Positions 50,703-59,630 of a stretch of DNA of 64,000 nucleotides are shown piece by piece. Positions within the stretch are counted from its first letter, which is position 1; every line of letters starts with the position of its first letter. This DNA comes from Bradyrhizobium sp. 200. Lineage in GTDB: Bacteria; Pseudomonadota; Alphaproteobacteria; Rhizobiales; Xanthobacteraceae. Both the position numbers and the translations under genes were made by a program. The notes under the pieces are model-generated. The model was given only the letters and a program-made list of their open reading frames with translations, was not told the DNA's origin and made no database searches. The stretch is from the NCBI RefSeq assembly GCF_023100945.1, contig NZ_CP064689.1:806001-870000 (forward strand), in the 5' to 3' direction.

Positions 50703-52883
50703 TCACTTCGGCCGGATCGCGTCCGCCGTGCCCTGGATGAAGGCCTGCAGCTTCGGGATGTCCTCTTCCTTCAGCTTGCCGGTGAAGTCGGGCATGCCGC
50801 GGTCGCGGAACGGGCCCTTGAACACGATGTCCTTCAGGTTGGTGATGGTTTCGGGCGCGACATAACCGAGATTCCTGATGTTGCCGCCGTTGTCTACGCC
50901 GGGCACGCTGTGGCAGGCGGCGCAGGCGGCGACGTAGATGGCGGTGCCTTCAGGGATATCCTTTGGGTCGTATTTCACGCCCTTCAACAGGCCTTCGGTC
51001 TGGTATTTCACAAAGGCCGGCAGCGGCGCCTTGCCGTCGACCGCAAAGGTGTAGACCGTGCCCGGGCTCTGCAACTCGGTGGCGCGAATCCACTGGCCGA
51101 TGACCCCGCCCCAACCGACCGCGATCGAAACATATTGCTTGCCGTCGAGCATGTAGGTCGAGGCCGCCGCGACCACGCCGGTGCCGGTCGGGCTTTCCCA
51201 GAGCTTTTCACCCGTCGTGGCGTTGTAGGCGACGAAGCGTCCGTCGGCGGTGCCCTGGAATACGAGGTTGCCCGCGGTGGTGAGCGTGCCGCCGTTCCAC
51301 GGCGCCACGTGCTCGACGCGCCAGGCTTCCTTCTGCTTGACCGGATCCCAGGCCAGCAGGCGTCCGAAGGCCGGGTTCTTGGGGGGCGTGGCGTTCAGCA
51401 AGAAGCCGATATTCCAGCCCGTCGCGCTGGCGAATTTGCCGGGCTCGACCGCATTGTGCTTGAAGGCCTTTTCCGGCGTGAGGTTGGTGGGGATGCCTTG
51501 TGCCGGAATATAGACAAGACCGGTCTGCGGATTGAACGACATCGGATGCCAGTTGTGGGCGCCGGCCGGGCCGGGAATGCTGTCATAGGCTTCGTCGCTG
51601 CGCGCCTCCTTTATCTCGATAGGCCGGCCGTTGGCGTCGTAGCCGGTCGCCCAGTTCACGTCGACGAAGTTCTTCGCTGAGATGAACTTGCCGTTGGTGC
51701 GGTCGATGACGAAGAAGAAGCCGTTCTTCGGCGCGTGCAGGATCACCTTGCGCGGCGCGCCATCGAGCGTGATGTCCGCCAGGATCATCGGCTGGGTGGC
51801 GGTGTAGTCCCAATGGTCGCCGGGCGTTTCCTGATAGTGCCAGGCATATTTTCCGGTATCGGCATTCAGCGCGACGATCGAGGAGAGATAGAGATTGTCG
51901 CCGCCGGCGGGACTGCGGATCTTCTGGTTCCACGGCGCGCCGTTGCCGGTACCGATATAGACGAGGTTCAAATCGGGATCGAAGGTGATGGTATCCCAGA
52001 CCGTGCCGCCGCCACCATTGATCCAGTATTTGCCGGCGGGATCCCAGGTCTTGGCCGCGGCCGCCATCGATTCATCCTCGAACGGCTTTGACGGATCGCC
52101 GGGCACGGTGAACCAGCGCCAGGCCTGGTTGCCGGTCTCGGCGTCATAGGCGGTGACATAGCCGCGCGCGCCGAATTCGGCGCCGCCATTGCCGATCACC
52201 ACCTTGCCGTTGAACACGCGCGGCGCACCGGTGATGGTGTAGGAGTGATCCTTGCTGGCCACGGTATCTTTTTCCCAGACCACCTTGCCGGTGGCGGCGT
52301 CGAGCGCGAACAGCCGGCCGTCATAGGCGCCGAAATAAACCTTGCCCTTCCAGAGCGCGACGCCGCGGTTGACCACGTCGCAGCAGCCCTTGTAGCCCTT
52401 CTCGCGGTCGACCTTGGGATCGAACGTCCATAGCCGCTTGCCGGTGCGGGCGTCGATGGCGTGCACCACGCTCCATGACGCGGTCTGATACATGATGCCG
52501 TCGACCACGACCGGCGTCGCCTCGACGCCGCGGGAAGATTCGAGCGGATAGCTCCACACCAGTCCGAGTTTCTTGACGTTGTCGGCGTTGATCTGGTTGA
52601 GCTTGGAAAAGCGCGTCTCGGCGTAATCGAGGCCGATCGTCGGCCAGTCGTTCGAGGTCGCGGTATTGGCCTTGATCGATGCGCCGTCGACCGCCGAGGT
52701 GACGGCCTTGATGTGCTCGGGCGATCCCTTGGCAGGACTCTGCGCGAGTGCACCGCTGCAGGAAAGTGTCAGCCCCAGGGCGATGGCGATCGCGGCCTGC
52801 GCAAGGCGCGCCGATCGATGGGACATAACGGCAATTTCAGGAAACAAACGGCAAGCGGAATCAACGCGTGGCTCACGTGTCAT
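50703..52883 (-). CDS. PQQ-dependent quinohemoprotein alcohol dehydrogenase (type II, with C-terminal cytochrome c)
   Basis: 726 residues, periplasmic. The long signal region ends 'CSGALAQ'. An eight-bladed propeller follows with 'GCCDVVNRGVAL' (the vicinal disulfide that covers PQQ) and repeated W-motifs ('VYFGAYDGRLFALDA'). The catalytic Asp359 lies in 'DHWDYTATQP'; two residues later is Thr361, not Asp, which indicates a Ca2+ rather than a lanthanide enzyme. The C-terminal heme c site is Cys654-Ala-Ala-Cys657-His658 with Met axial ligand probably in 'DRGMPDFTG'. It oxidises alcohols and passes electrons to the respiratory chain. ATG at 52883 has GGGAGGGG upstream. No PQQ synthesis genes nearby. 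Confidence 0.93.
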   Translation of the reverse strand: MTREPRVDSACRLFPEIAVMSHRSARLAQAAIAIALGLTLSCSGALAQSPAKGSPEHIKAVTSAVDGASIKANTATSNDWPTIGLDYAETRFSKLNQINADNVKKLGLVWSYPLESSRGVEATPVVVDGIMYQTASWSVVHAIDARTGKRLWTFDPKVDREKGYKGCCDVVNRGVALWKGKVYFGAYDGRLFALDAATGKVVWEKDTVASKDHSYTITGAPRVFNGKVVIGNGGAEFGARGYVTAYDAETGNQAWRWFTVPGDPSKPFEDESMAAAAKTWDPAGKYWINGGGGTVWDTITFDPDLNLVYIGTGNGAPWNQKIRSPAGGDNLYLSSIVALNADTGKYAWHYQETPGDHWDYTATQPMILADITLDGAPRKVILHAPKNGFFFVIDRTNGKFISAKNFVDVNWATGYDANGRPIEIKEARSDEAYDSIPGPAGAHNWHPMSFNPQTGLVYIPAQGIPTNLTPEKAFKHNAVEPGKFASATGWNIGFLLNATPPKNPAFGRLLAWDPVKQKEAWRVEHVAPWNGGTLTTAGNLVFQGTADGRFVAYNATTGEKLWESPTGTGVVAAASTYMLDGKQYVSIAVGWGGVIGQWIRATELQSPGTVYTFAVDGKAPLPAFVKYQTEGLLKGVKYDPKDIPEGTAIYVAACAACHSVPGVDNGGNIRNLGYVAPETITNLKDIVFKGPFRDRGMPDFTGKLKEEDIPKLQAFIQGTADAIRPK

Positions 52884-53140
52884 CTTATCCCCTCCCAGTG
52901 ATCTCTAGCGGATCTGGTGGAATGCTATGCCGGTGAGAAGGATCGCGTCAATCAAAGCGGGGCGCGAAATGAAAAAGAGAAAATTTGTCTCGGCATGTTT
53001 TCGTCGAGCGAATGCAAGCTGGTATACTGGCTGCAGCGCACCATTGGCCGTGACTGCAAAGAAGAACTAGAGGGAAGATCAGGCAAGGAAAGCGGATTGT
53101 TGTCAGCCGTCGCCGCGCAACAATTGCGCGCCGTCATTCG

Positions 53141-53941
53141 TCAGTCGGCGCGTTCGGATGACCGGTCCGCGGAGGCAGCCAGAGAACTCACCACGAACGG
53201 CGCCACAGAATTGCTGCCTGAGGCGTTGGCGAGCAGCGGCGCATCGGCGTATCGCATCACACCGTGCTGGCCGATTACGAATGTCGGCTGGAAATTTCTG
53301 ACGTCGGCATCCTCGACCATCGCCGTGCGGCGGTTGTCGAGCGTCAGCCAGCGCCCGTCCAGCCGCGCGGCGGTCACCGCATGGTACTCGCCATGGATGG
53401 TATCGCGCAGCACTACGATCCTGAGATCGTCCGGCGCGAGGCCGGCGCGGCGCAAGGCGACGAATTTCGCAATCGCATAATCCTCGCAATCGCCGCCGCC
53501 ACGCGCGAGCGTTGCGAGCGGCGACGTCCAGACGTCGATCTGGCCGTGTTGGGCGAGGTCGCTCATCGGCCGGATGGCGAGATTGATGGCGCGGTTGATT
53601 TCGCCGAGCCGGGCGCGGCCTTCGCGCGAGCGGGCGGCGCCAACGATGTCGAGGAATTTCAGCGCGGCCGGCGACACGCAGCCGTCACGGTCGCCTTCGC
53701 AGAGCGCAAGCTGCACCATTTCGTCGTCGAGCCGGCGCTGCACGCCGATCCATTTGTCACGCAGTCCGCCGCTGGAGAGGGAAGATGCGGCAAGCCCGAA
53801 CGGCTCCGGCGATTGGAGGGGCAGCTCCACCGGCGCGGATCGCTCCGGCGTCTCCGCGCGCAGGTCGGCTGGCCCGAACCAGGCCAGGCCGCACGCGACG
53901 ATGCCCGCACGCCATGCGCGCGCATAGAGTGATAATCCCAT
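53141..53941 (-). CDS. Periplasmic BTLCP-family cysteine protease (LapG-like)
   Basis: 266 residues, with a signal peptide ('AGIVACGLAWFGPADLRAE'). The bacterial transglutaminase-like Cys protease triad is intact: Cys in 'GGGDCEDYAIAKFVALRRAG', His in 'IHGEYHAVTAAR' and Asp in 'WLTLDNRR'. 'DLAQHGQIDVWTSPLATLARGGGDCEDYA' is the diagnostic family segment. In Pseudomonas, LapG cuts the N-terminus of the giant adhesin LapA. Here a large FecR/VCBS/RTX surface protein is encoded divergently, with the adhesin gene starting 685 bases away, which makes the same pairing plausible. No LapD-like receptor gene is in the window. Confidence 0.88.
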   Translation of the reverse strand: MGLSLYARAWRAGIVACGLAWFGPADLRAETPERSAPVELPLQSPEPFGLAASSLSSGGLRDKWIGVQRRLDDEMVQLALCEGDRDGCVSPAALKFLDIVGAARSREGRARLGEINRAINLAIRPMSDLAQHGQIDVWTSPLATLARGGGDCEDYAIAKFVALRRAGLAPDDLRIVVLRDTIHGEYHAVTAARLDGRWLTLDNRRTAMVEDADVRNFQPTFVIGQHGVMRYADAPLLANASGSNSVAPFVVSSLAASADRSSERAD

Positions 53942-54626
53942 CTGACGCCCCTTGTCCGGGCATCGGCTGGCTTCTTCTGCCTGCGCGTGACCGGATCATT
54001 TCGGAATGGGCAGGATGGGCAAGGGTTCTTTTGATCTGTCTAAAACGATAGGGGGCGAGCCGGGAGTTTGCGGAACAGCCTGAACGTGGCCTTGCCAGTT
54101 ACAGCTAATTTTATCGATCCACTCAGGTCGGGGGCTCCTCAAAGGCGCTCGGTTATCCGGGAAAGGGCTGCGGGAATACGGCGCAACGTTTACGGTTGCG
54201 AAAGGGTCACAGGTCTTCGAATTAACCTTAACCGGGGGAAGCGCCTGGTGCGCGATTGCAACCTGTTCCAGACGGCTTGAAGGAGTGGCGGCTTCTACTG
54301 GACCTTGGGAAGTGGTCGGCTTTGGGCGGCTGTCGCTTCTCTCAGGAAACGACACGCGGTGCGCTGCGGCAAAGGTAAAGTATTATGACTGCTTATCTTT
54401 TTGCCTTGGAGTGCGGCGCCCATTTTTCGATCAATCCGAAATAAATCCGGCCTTTTCCTCGCCATACTTCCGCCCGACACTTTTTCCGAACCTTTTCGGT
54501 CCTGTTGCAGACTTACCCCATATTGAGGGTGTTTCGCGGCCGCGTGCTTTTATGTTCCCTACCTGCGTGGTATGAAAACCGCGCAGGGAAATTTAATACT
54601 TGTTAACCATTTAGATTGGTGTCCCA
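53942..54626. other. 685-base divergent intergenic region upstream of the surface-protein gene
   Basis: No gene is convincing here. The segment 54360-54620 is less GC-rich than the surroundings and contains T-runs and 'ttaaccttaacc' and 'cttgttaaccattt' tracts near 54220 and 54600. This length and composition suggest a long 5' leader or several regulator sites for the surface-protein gene. I cannot assign promoter elements with confidence. Confidence 0.5.
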
Positions 54627-57600
54627 TTGAACTACGCCGGCAAATTCGGATCGGGCGAACTCGACCCTTTTTCCGGCGCGGATATTGGCCTCGGGCCTCT
54701 GCTGTCACCGCACGGCCATCTTTCGTCTCCCGGCAAGTTCCATGTCGACAAGGTTTCGACACATGCGCCGTCGGACGCCGTAATTGTTTCTGACGCCCAT
54801 CTGCTGTTCCACGGCGACTTCAAGCGGTCCGGCGTCGACCTGGTCCTCACCAGTGGCGACCGCGAGGTCGTGCTGTCCGACTACTTCAAGGGCGAGAAAC
54901 GCGCCGCGCTGGCTTCGCCCGACGGCGCCCACCTCACCGGCGACATCGTCAACGCGCTGACCGGGCACACCCAGTTCGCGCAGGCCGGCGGCAGTGCCAG
55001 CGTCGCTCCCGCCCTCATCGGCCACGTCACCAAACTGGCAGGCAATGCGACCGCAATCCGCAACGGCGTGTCGATCATCTTGAACCAGGGTGACACCGTC
55101 CATAAGGGCGACGTCGTCCAGTCCGGCTCCGATTCGACGCTCGGCATCACCTTCATCGACGGTACCGTGTTCGGCCTCGCGTCGAACGCCAAGATGGTGC
55201 TGAATGAAATGGTCTACGACCCCAACGGGTCGGACAACAAGTCGCTGCTCAGCCTGGTGCAAGGCACGATCTCGTTCGTCGCCGGCGCCACCGCCAAGAA
55301 AGGCGACATGAAGGTCGACACCCCGGTCGCGACCATGGGCATCCGCGGCACCGCGGTGCTGGTCGAGATCGATTTCGAGGTGCCGTCGCAGGGCGGTGCG
55401 CCGCCGGCGAAATTCCAGGTGCTGGTCGAGCCCGACGGCACCACCGGCTCCTACATCCTGTTCGACAAGACCACGCTGACGCCGATCGCAACCGTCAACC
55501 GGGCCGGCACGCAGACGATCATCAATAGTCAGGGCGCGGTGAGCTTCCAGTCGTCGGTGCAACTGTCGCCCGACACGCAGAAGCTCATCAACGATGTGTT
55601 TTCGCAGAAGTTCAGCCAGAACAACCCGAACACCAAGCTCACGTCCAACTTTACCGACTCGATCGTTCCGGAAACGTCGTTCCTCAAGCTGGCCAGCAAC
55701 GACTTCGTCCCGGTTACGCTTCAGTTCTTCAACATTCCGGACAGGCCCGCCGCTGGCCCCAGCACGGGTCCCACCCCCTACCTTGATCACATTCCCGGGC
55801 CGCCGGCGGCTGCCGCGTTCGGCGGTTCATTTGCCGAGCGCGTCGACATTACCGCCAGCGCCGCGGTGGACAGCGTGTCCGGCATAGTCAGCTATGCCGA
55901 CATCAATCCCAGCGACGTTCCTAGCGTCAGCACCGCGTTTTCCTCCTTCATCTATGCGAACGCGCAGAAGGTCGACGTCACCGCGACGCTGACGGTGGAG
56001 CAACTGGCCGCGATCAAGGCGGTCGAAGTGCCGCTGGTCGTGGTGCAGGACCCCAACGGCAAGAACACCGGCCAGGCCACCTGGACCTACAACATCGCCG
56101 ACGGCGCCTTCGACTTCCTGGCCGCCGGCGAGACGGTGGCGCTGACCTACATGGCGCGAGTCGACAACAACTACGCGCCGAGCAATGAGACGACGTTCGT
56201 GCCGTTTACGATCGTCATCACCGGCACCAACGACAAGCCGACGATCTCCGCGACCGGCGGCGAGATCACGGAGCGGATTGGCACCGGCAATTCGGAGGTC
56301 GACACCGTCACCGGCACGGTTACCTTCACCGATCCCGATTTGACCGACCGTCCTGTCGTCACCGCGGGTATCTCGACCACCGATCCGTTCCGCTATTACG
56401 ACGCGGAAGACAACGACGTCACAGACTCGCTGACGCCGCAGCAACTGGCGGCGATCCAGGCCGTGCAGGTGCCGTTGACCGTGGTGCAGGCGGCGGGCAA
56501 CTCGCATAACGGCTCGGCGACCTGGACCTACAGCATTGCCGACGGCGAATTCGACTTCATCGCCGAGGGCGAGACGCTGAACCTCAACTACGTCGCGCAG
56601 GTCGATGACGGTCACGGTGGCGTCATCTCGACGCAGATCACCGTATCGATCCGCGGCGGGGATGTCGTGGTCGTCGGGACCAACGACGTTCCGACCGTCG
56701 ACGTAACGAGTGCTGCCTTCGCTGAACTGTCAAACGACACCCAGCCAAATCCGACCGGGTCGAACACATCAGATACGGCGTCCGGCACCATCACCTTCAC
56801 CGACGTCGACCTGACGGATCGCCCGGTGGCGAGCACGGCCTTCACTTCGTTCACTTTCGAGACCGCCGTGAATACCGTCACGAACGCGCTCACGGAGGCG
56901 CAACTTGCCGCTATCGCCGCGGTGCAGGTGCCGCTGACGGTGACGCAGGCCGCCGGCAACACCAACAACGGCTCGGCAAGCTGGAGCTACAGCGTTCCCG
57001 ACAGCGCGTTCGATTTCCTGGCCGAAGGCGAAGTCTTGAACCTGACCTATACGGCGACCGTCGATGACGGCCATGGCGGCGTCGTCACCAAGCCCTTCAC
57101 AATCACGGTGACCGGCAGCAACGATGAGGTCGAGATTACCAGCGGCGCGCAGACGGCTGCCATTACCGAGATAGTCGGCGCCCATGGTTCGGACGAGGCC
57201 AATGCGGCGAGCGGCTCGATCAAGTTCGCCGACGTCGATCTGACCGACACGCACGAGTTCACGGTCACCGGGGTGACGGCAGCCGGCGTGATGACGGGAC
57301 TTGCCGACCACGACACCCAGTTCGGCTGGCTGACGCTGGGCGACCTGACTGATTCCACCGATGGGATCCTCGGCTCGCAGGTCTGGTCGTTCTCGGCGCC
57401 GGACAGCTATTTCGACTACCTCGCCGATGGCGAGACGGTCACGCTGACCTACACGGTGGAGGTCGACGACCACCATGGCGGCCTTGTCACGAAGCCGGTC
57501 ACTGTCACCATCACCGGCACCAATGACGTGCCGACACTCGCCGCGGAGGACGCGGGCAAGCTCACGGATACCGCGGCGGATGACAGTTTCGGCAGCCTCA

Positions 57601-59540
57601 CGGGAACGCTGGCTGGAACCGATGTCGATCACGGTGAGACCGACTCGCTGACCTACGCCGCGCTCGACGGATCCAGCGCTGTGAATACCGCGGTCGCCGG
57701 CCTCTACGGCTCGCTGACGGTGAACTCCGACGGCACCTACACCTACGTTCCCAACGCCGCCGCGATCAATGCGCTGCACGACGGCAGCTACACCGATACG
57801 TTTACGGTGCAAACCATCGATGTCCACGGCGCGATTGGCACCGCCATTCTGACGGTCGAGGTGACGGGCGCCAACGACACTCCGTCGATCGTGGGTGAGG
57901 TCAATCCACCCGCGCAGATCGTCGTGGTGGCCGCTCCGGCCTCGCCGCACGTGCTTGCCGCGGGCGTGAACGTGAACTCGCTCGGCCTGAGCACGGAGAC
58001 CTTCGATGGCCTGACGGCGGACTCGTCATCGAACGGCGGCGCCGGTCGAGGCAATTTTGACAGCGCCGCGCTGGGTGCCCATTTCTCCGCTTCCGGCAAT
58101 GCTGGAATCACTGTTGGTTCCTCGTCGCTCGGGGCGGCCCCATTTGTCGGACCGGCACCTGGACACCAGGACACGACCAAGTATTTGAGCATCCTTGGCA
58201 ACGCCACCGAGACAATCACCTTTACGTCGCAGAAGAACGCCTTCGGCCTCTATTGGGGGTCGGTCGATTCCTACAACAGCATCAAGTTTTACGACGGAAC
58301 GACGCTCGTTGCCTCCTATACCGGCGCCGATGTCAGCCCATTGCTTTCGAACGGCAACCAGGGCTCATTTGCCGCGAACGGGTACGTGGAATTCACCGGT
58401 CTGCATTCCTTCAACAAGGTCGAGCTCAGCAGTAGCTCGAACGCATTCGAGATCGACAACATTTCCGCTGGATATATTCCGCCGCCCACCCTTAAGCCAG
58501 TCGCGGGTACGCTCAGCGTCCATGATGCTGATATCGGCGACACATTGACGGCTTTCGTAACCGGCAATGCCACGGTCGAGTACAATGGGTCGACGACGTT
58601 GCCGGGCGGCATCGACATCTCGGCGCTGCTGAATGCCGGCAATGTGACGTTCGACAGCATGCTGAGCAACGGTGGAACGGTTGTCCTGCAGTGGACCTAT
58701 CATCCGATCAACGCCGATCTCGACTTCCTGCATGCGGGCGATGTGCTGAAGATCAATTTCGTCGCGGAGGTCAGTGACGGTCATGGCCATACCGGAAGCC
58801 AGCCGCTGACCGTCACGCTCGTCGGTGCCGATAGTGCGGCGAACGCATCGACCGCCAGCGCGACCGGGCCGGTGATCGGAACCGACGCTTTCACCGTCAC
58901 CGAACTCGACAACGGTGTTACCAAGATTTCCGGGCTCTATGTCAGCGATGCCGACACCACCGCGTCGACCGACACGTTCACGGCATCGGTGGCAACCGGA
59001 AACGTCGGAAGCAGTGTCACCCCGTCGACCGGCTCAGGTTCGGGAATAGCCGGGATCAATGCGGCGCTGAACAATGGCATCGTCTACGATCCCCACAGTC
59101 CTCAGCCGCAAACCGACTCGGTCACGCTGACCGTCGCCGACAGCTTCGGCCACACCGACAGGGTCCATTTCATCTTCAACCAGGGTGGGCCGGGACCGGA
59201 CGTTGCCTTGACCGGCACATCAGGCAAGGACGTCATTTTCGCGACCGGTCATACCGACACGCTGACCGGCGGCGTGAACGCCGATCAGTTCGTCTTCACG
59301 CCGGAAATCAACACCAGCGCCGACACGATTACGGATTTCAAGCCGGACGAGGATCATATCGATCTCCGGGCGTTTTCGTTCGTGGATAGCTCCAATATTG
59401 CAGGCTGGCTTGGCACCCATGCCGCGACATCGGGCGCCGACACGCTGCTCTCGCTCAACAGTGGCGACAGCATCACACTTAAGAACGTCGCCCTCGCCAG
59501 CCTGCACGCCAGCGACTTCATCGTATCGCCGCATCACTGA
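54627..59540 (+). CDS. Giant FecR-domain/VCBS-repeat surface protein with RTX-like C-terminus
   Basis: 1637 residues, starting at a TTG (54627). Region 1 (1-130) is a family leader ('VIVSDAHLLFHGDFKRSGVDLVL'). Region 2 (about 140-260) is FecR-like ('NGVSIILNQGDTVHKGDVV', 'VDTPVATMGIRGTAVLVEI'). Regions of about 130-150 residues ending in 'TGTNDKP', 'VGTNDVP', 'TGSNDEV', 'TGTNDVP' and 'TGANDTP' (near 531, 682, 828, 961 and 1079) are five VCBS repeats. Residues about 1110-1290 are a jelly-roll-like insert. The end (about 1530-1620, 'GTSGKDVIFATGHTDTLTGG', 'DTITDFKPDEDHIDL') is RTX/hemolysin-type calcium binding, suiting type I secretion. No secretion genes are adjacent. Confidence 0.9.
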   Translation: MNYAGKFGSGELDPFSGADIGLGPLLSPHGHLSSPGKFHVDKVSTHAPSDAVIVSDAHLLFHGDFKRSGVDLVLTSGDREVVLSDYFKGEKRAALASPDGAHLTGDIVNALTGHTQFAQAGGSASVAPALIGHVTKLAGNATAIRNGVSIILNQGDTVHKGDVVQSGSDSTLGITFIDGTVFGLASNAKMVLNEMVYDPNGSDNKSLLSLVQGTISFVAGATAKKGDMKVDTPVATMGIRGTAVLVEIDFEVPSQGGAPPAKFQVLVEPDGTTGSYILFDKTTLTPIATVNRAGTQTIINSQGAVSFQSSVQLSPDTQKLINDVFSQKFSQNNPNTKLTSNFTDSIVPETSFLKLASNDFVPVTLQFFNIPDRPAAGPSTGPTPYLDHIPGPPAAAAFGGSFAERVDITASAAVDSVSGIVSYADINPSDVPSVSTAFSSFIYANAQKVDVTATLTVEQLAAIKAVEVPLVVVQDPNGKNTGQATWTYNIADGAFDFLAAGETVALTYMARVDNNYAPSNETTFVPFTIVITGTNDKPTISATGGEITERIGTGNSEVDTVTGTVTFTDPDLTDRPVVTAGISTTDPFRYYDAEDNDVTDSLTPQQLAAIQAVQVPLTVVQAAGNSHNGSATWTYSIADGEFDFIAEGETLNLNYVAQVDDGHGGVISTQITVSIRGGDVVVVGTNDVPTVDVTSAAFAELSNDTQPNPTGSNTSDTASGTITFTDVDLTDRPVASTAFTSFTFETAVNTVTNALTEAQLAAIAAVQVPLTVTQAAGNTNNGSASWSYSVPDSAFDFLAEGEVLNLTYTATVDDGHGGVVTKPFTITVTGSNDEVEITSGAQTAAITEIVGAHGSDEANAASGSIKFADVDLTDTHEFTVTGVTAAGVMTGLADHDTQFGWLTLGDLTDSTDGILGSQVWSFSAPDSYFDYLADGETVTLTYTVEVDDHHGGLVTKPVTVTITGTNDVPTLAAEDAGKLTDTAADDSFGSLTGTLAGTDVDHGETDSLTYAALDGSSAVNTAVAGLYGSLTVNSDGTYTYVPNAAAINALHDGSYTDTFTVQTIDVHGAIGTAILTVEVTGANDTPSIVGEVNPPAQIVVVAAPASPHVLAAGVNVNSLGLSTETFDGLTADSSSNGGAGRGNFDSAALGAHFSASGNAGITVGSSSLGAAPFVGPAPGHQDTTKYLSILGNATETITFTSQKNAFGLYWGSVDSYNSIKFYDGTTLVASYTGADVSPLLSNGNQGSFAANGYVEFTGLHSFNKVELSSSSNAFEIDNISAGYIPPPTLKPVAGTLSVHDADIGDTLTAFVTGNATVEYNGSTTLPGGIDISALLNAGNVTFDSMLSNGGTVVLQWTYHPINADLDFLHAGDVLKINFVAEVSDGHGHTGSQPLTVTLVGADSAANASTASATGPVIGTDAFTVTELDNGVTKISGLYVSDADTTASTDTFTASVATGNVGSSVTPSTGSGSGIAGINAALNNGIVYDPHSPQPQTDSVTLTVADSFGHTDRVHFIFNQGGPGPDVALTGTSGKDVIFATGHTDTLTGGVNADQFVFTPEINTSADTITDFKPDEDHIDLRAFSFVDSSNIAGWLGTHAATSGADTLLSLNSGDSITLKNVALASLHASDFIVSPHH

Positions 59541-59630
59541 TATGGCGCTTGGCCAATCGCGCTAGCTCCGTGATCTCGATGCCATCTTCTGGCTTGTCTG
59601 GCGCCGCCAGTTAGGCGAACAATCGAAGCC

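Noticed and set aside
50703..52883. Lanthanide (XoxF/PedH-type) assignment for the alcohol dehydrogenase
   Set aside because: The residue two after the catalytic Asp is Thr, not Asp, and the fused cytochrome c makes it a type II quinohemoprotein.
54367..54430. Possible 19-codon peptide upstream of the surface-protein gene
   Set aside because: Too short, no ribosome site and no evidence of coding.
54705..55790. 361-codon open frame antisense to the giant surface protein
   Set aside because: The sense strand carries a continuous FecR-like domain; the antisense product has no recognisable feature.
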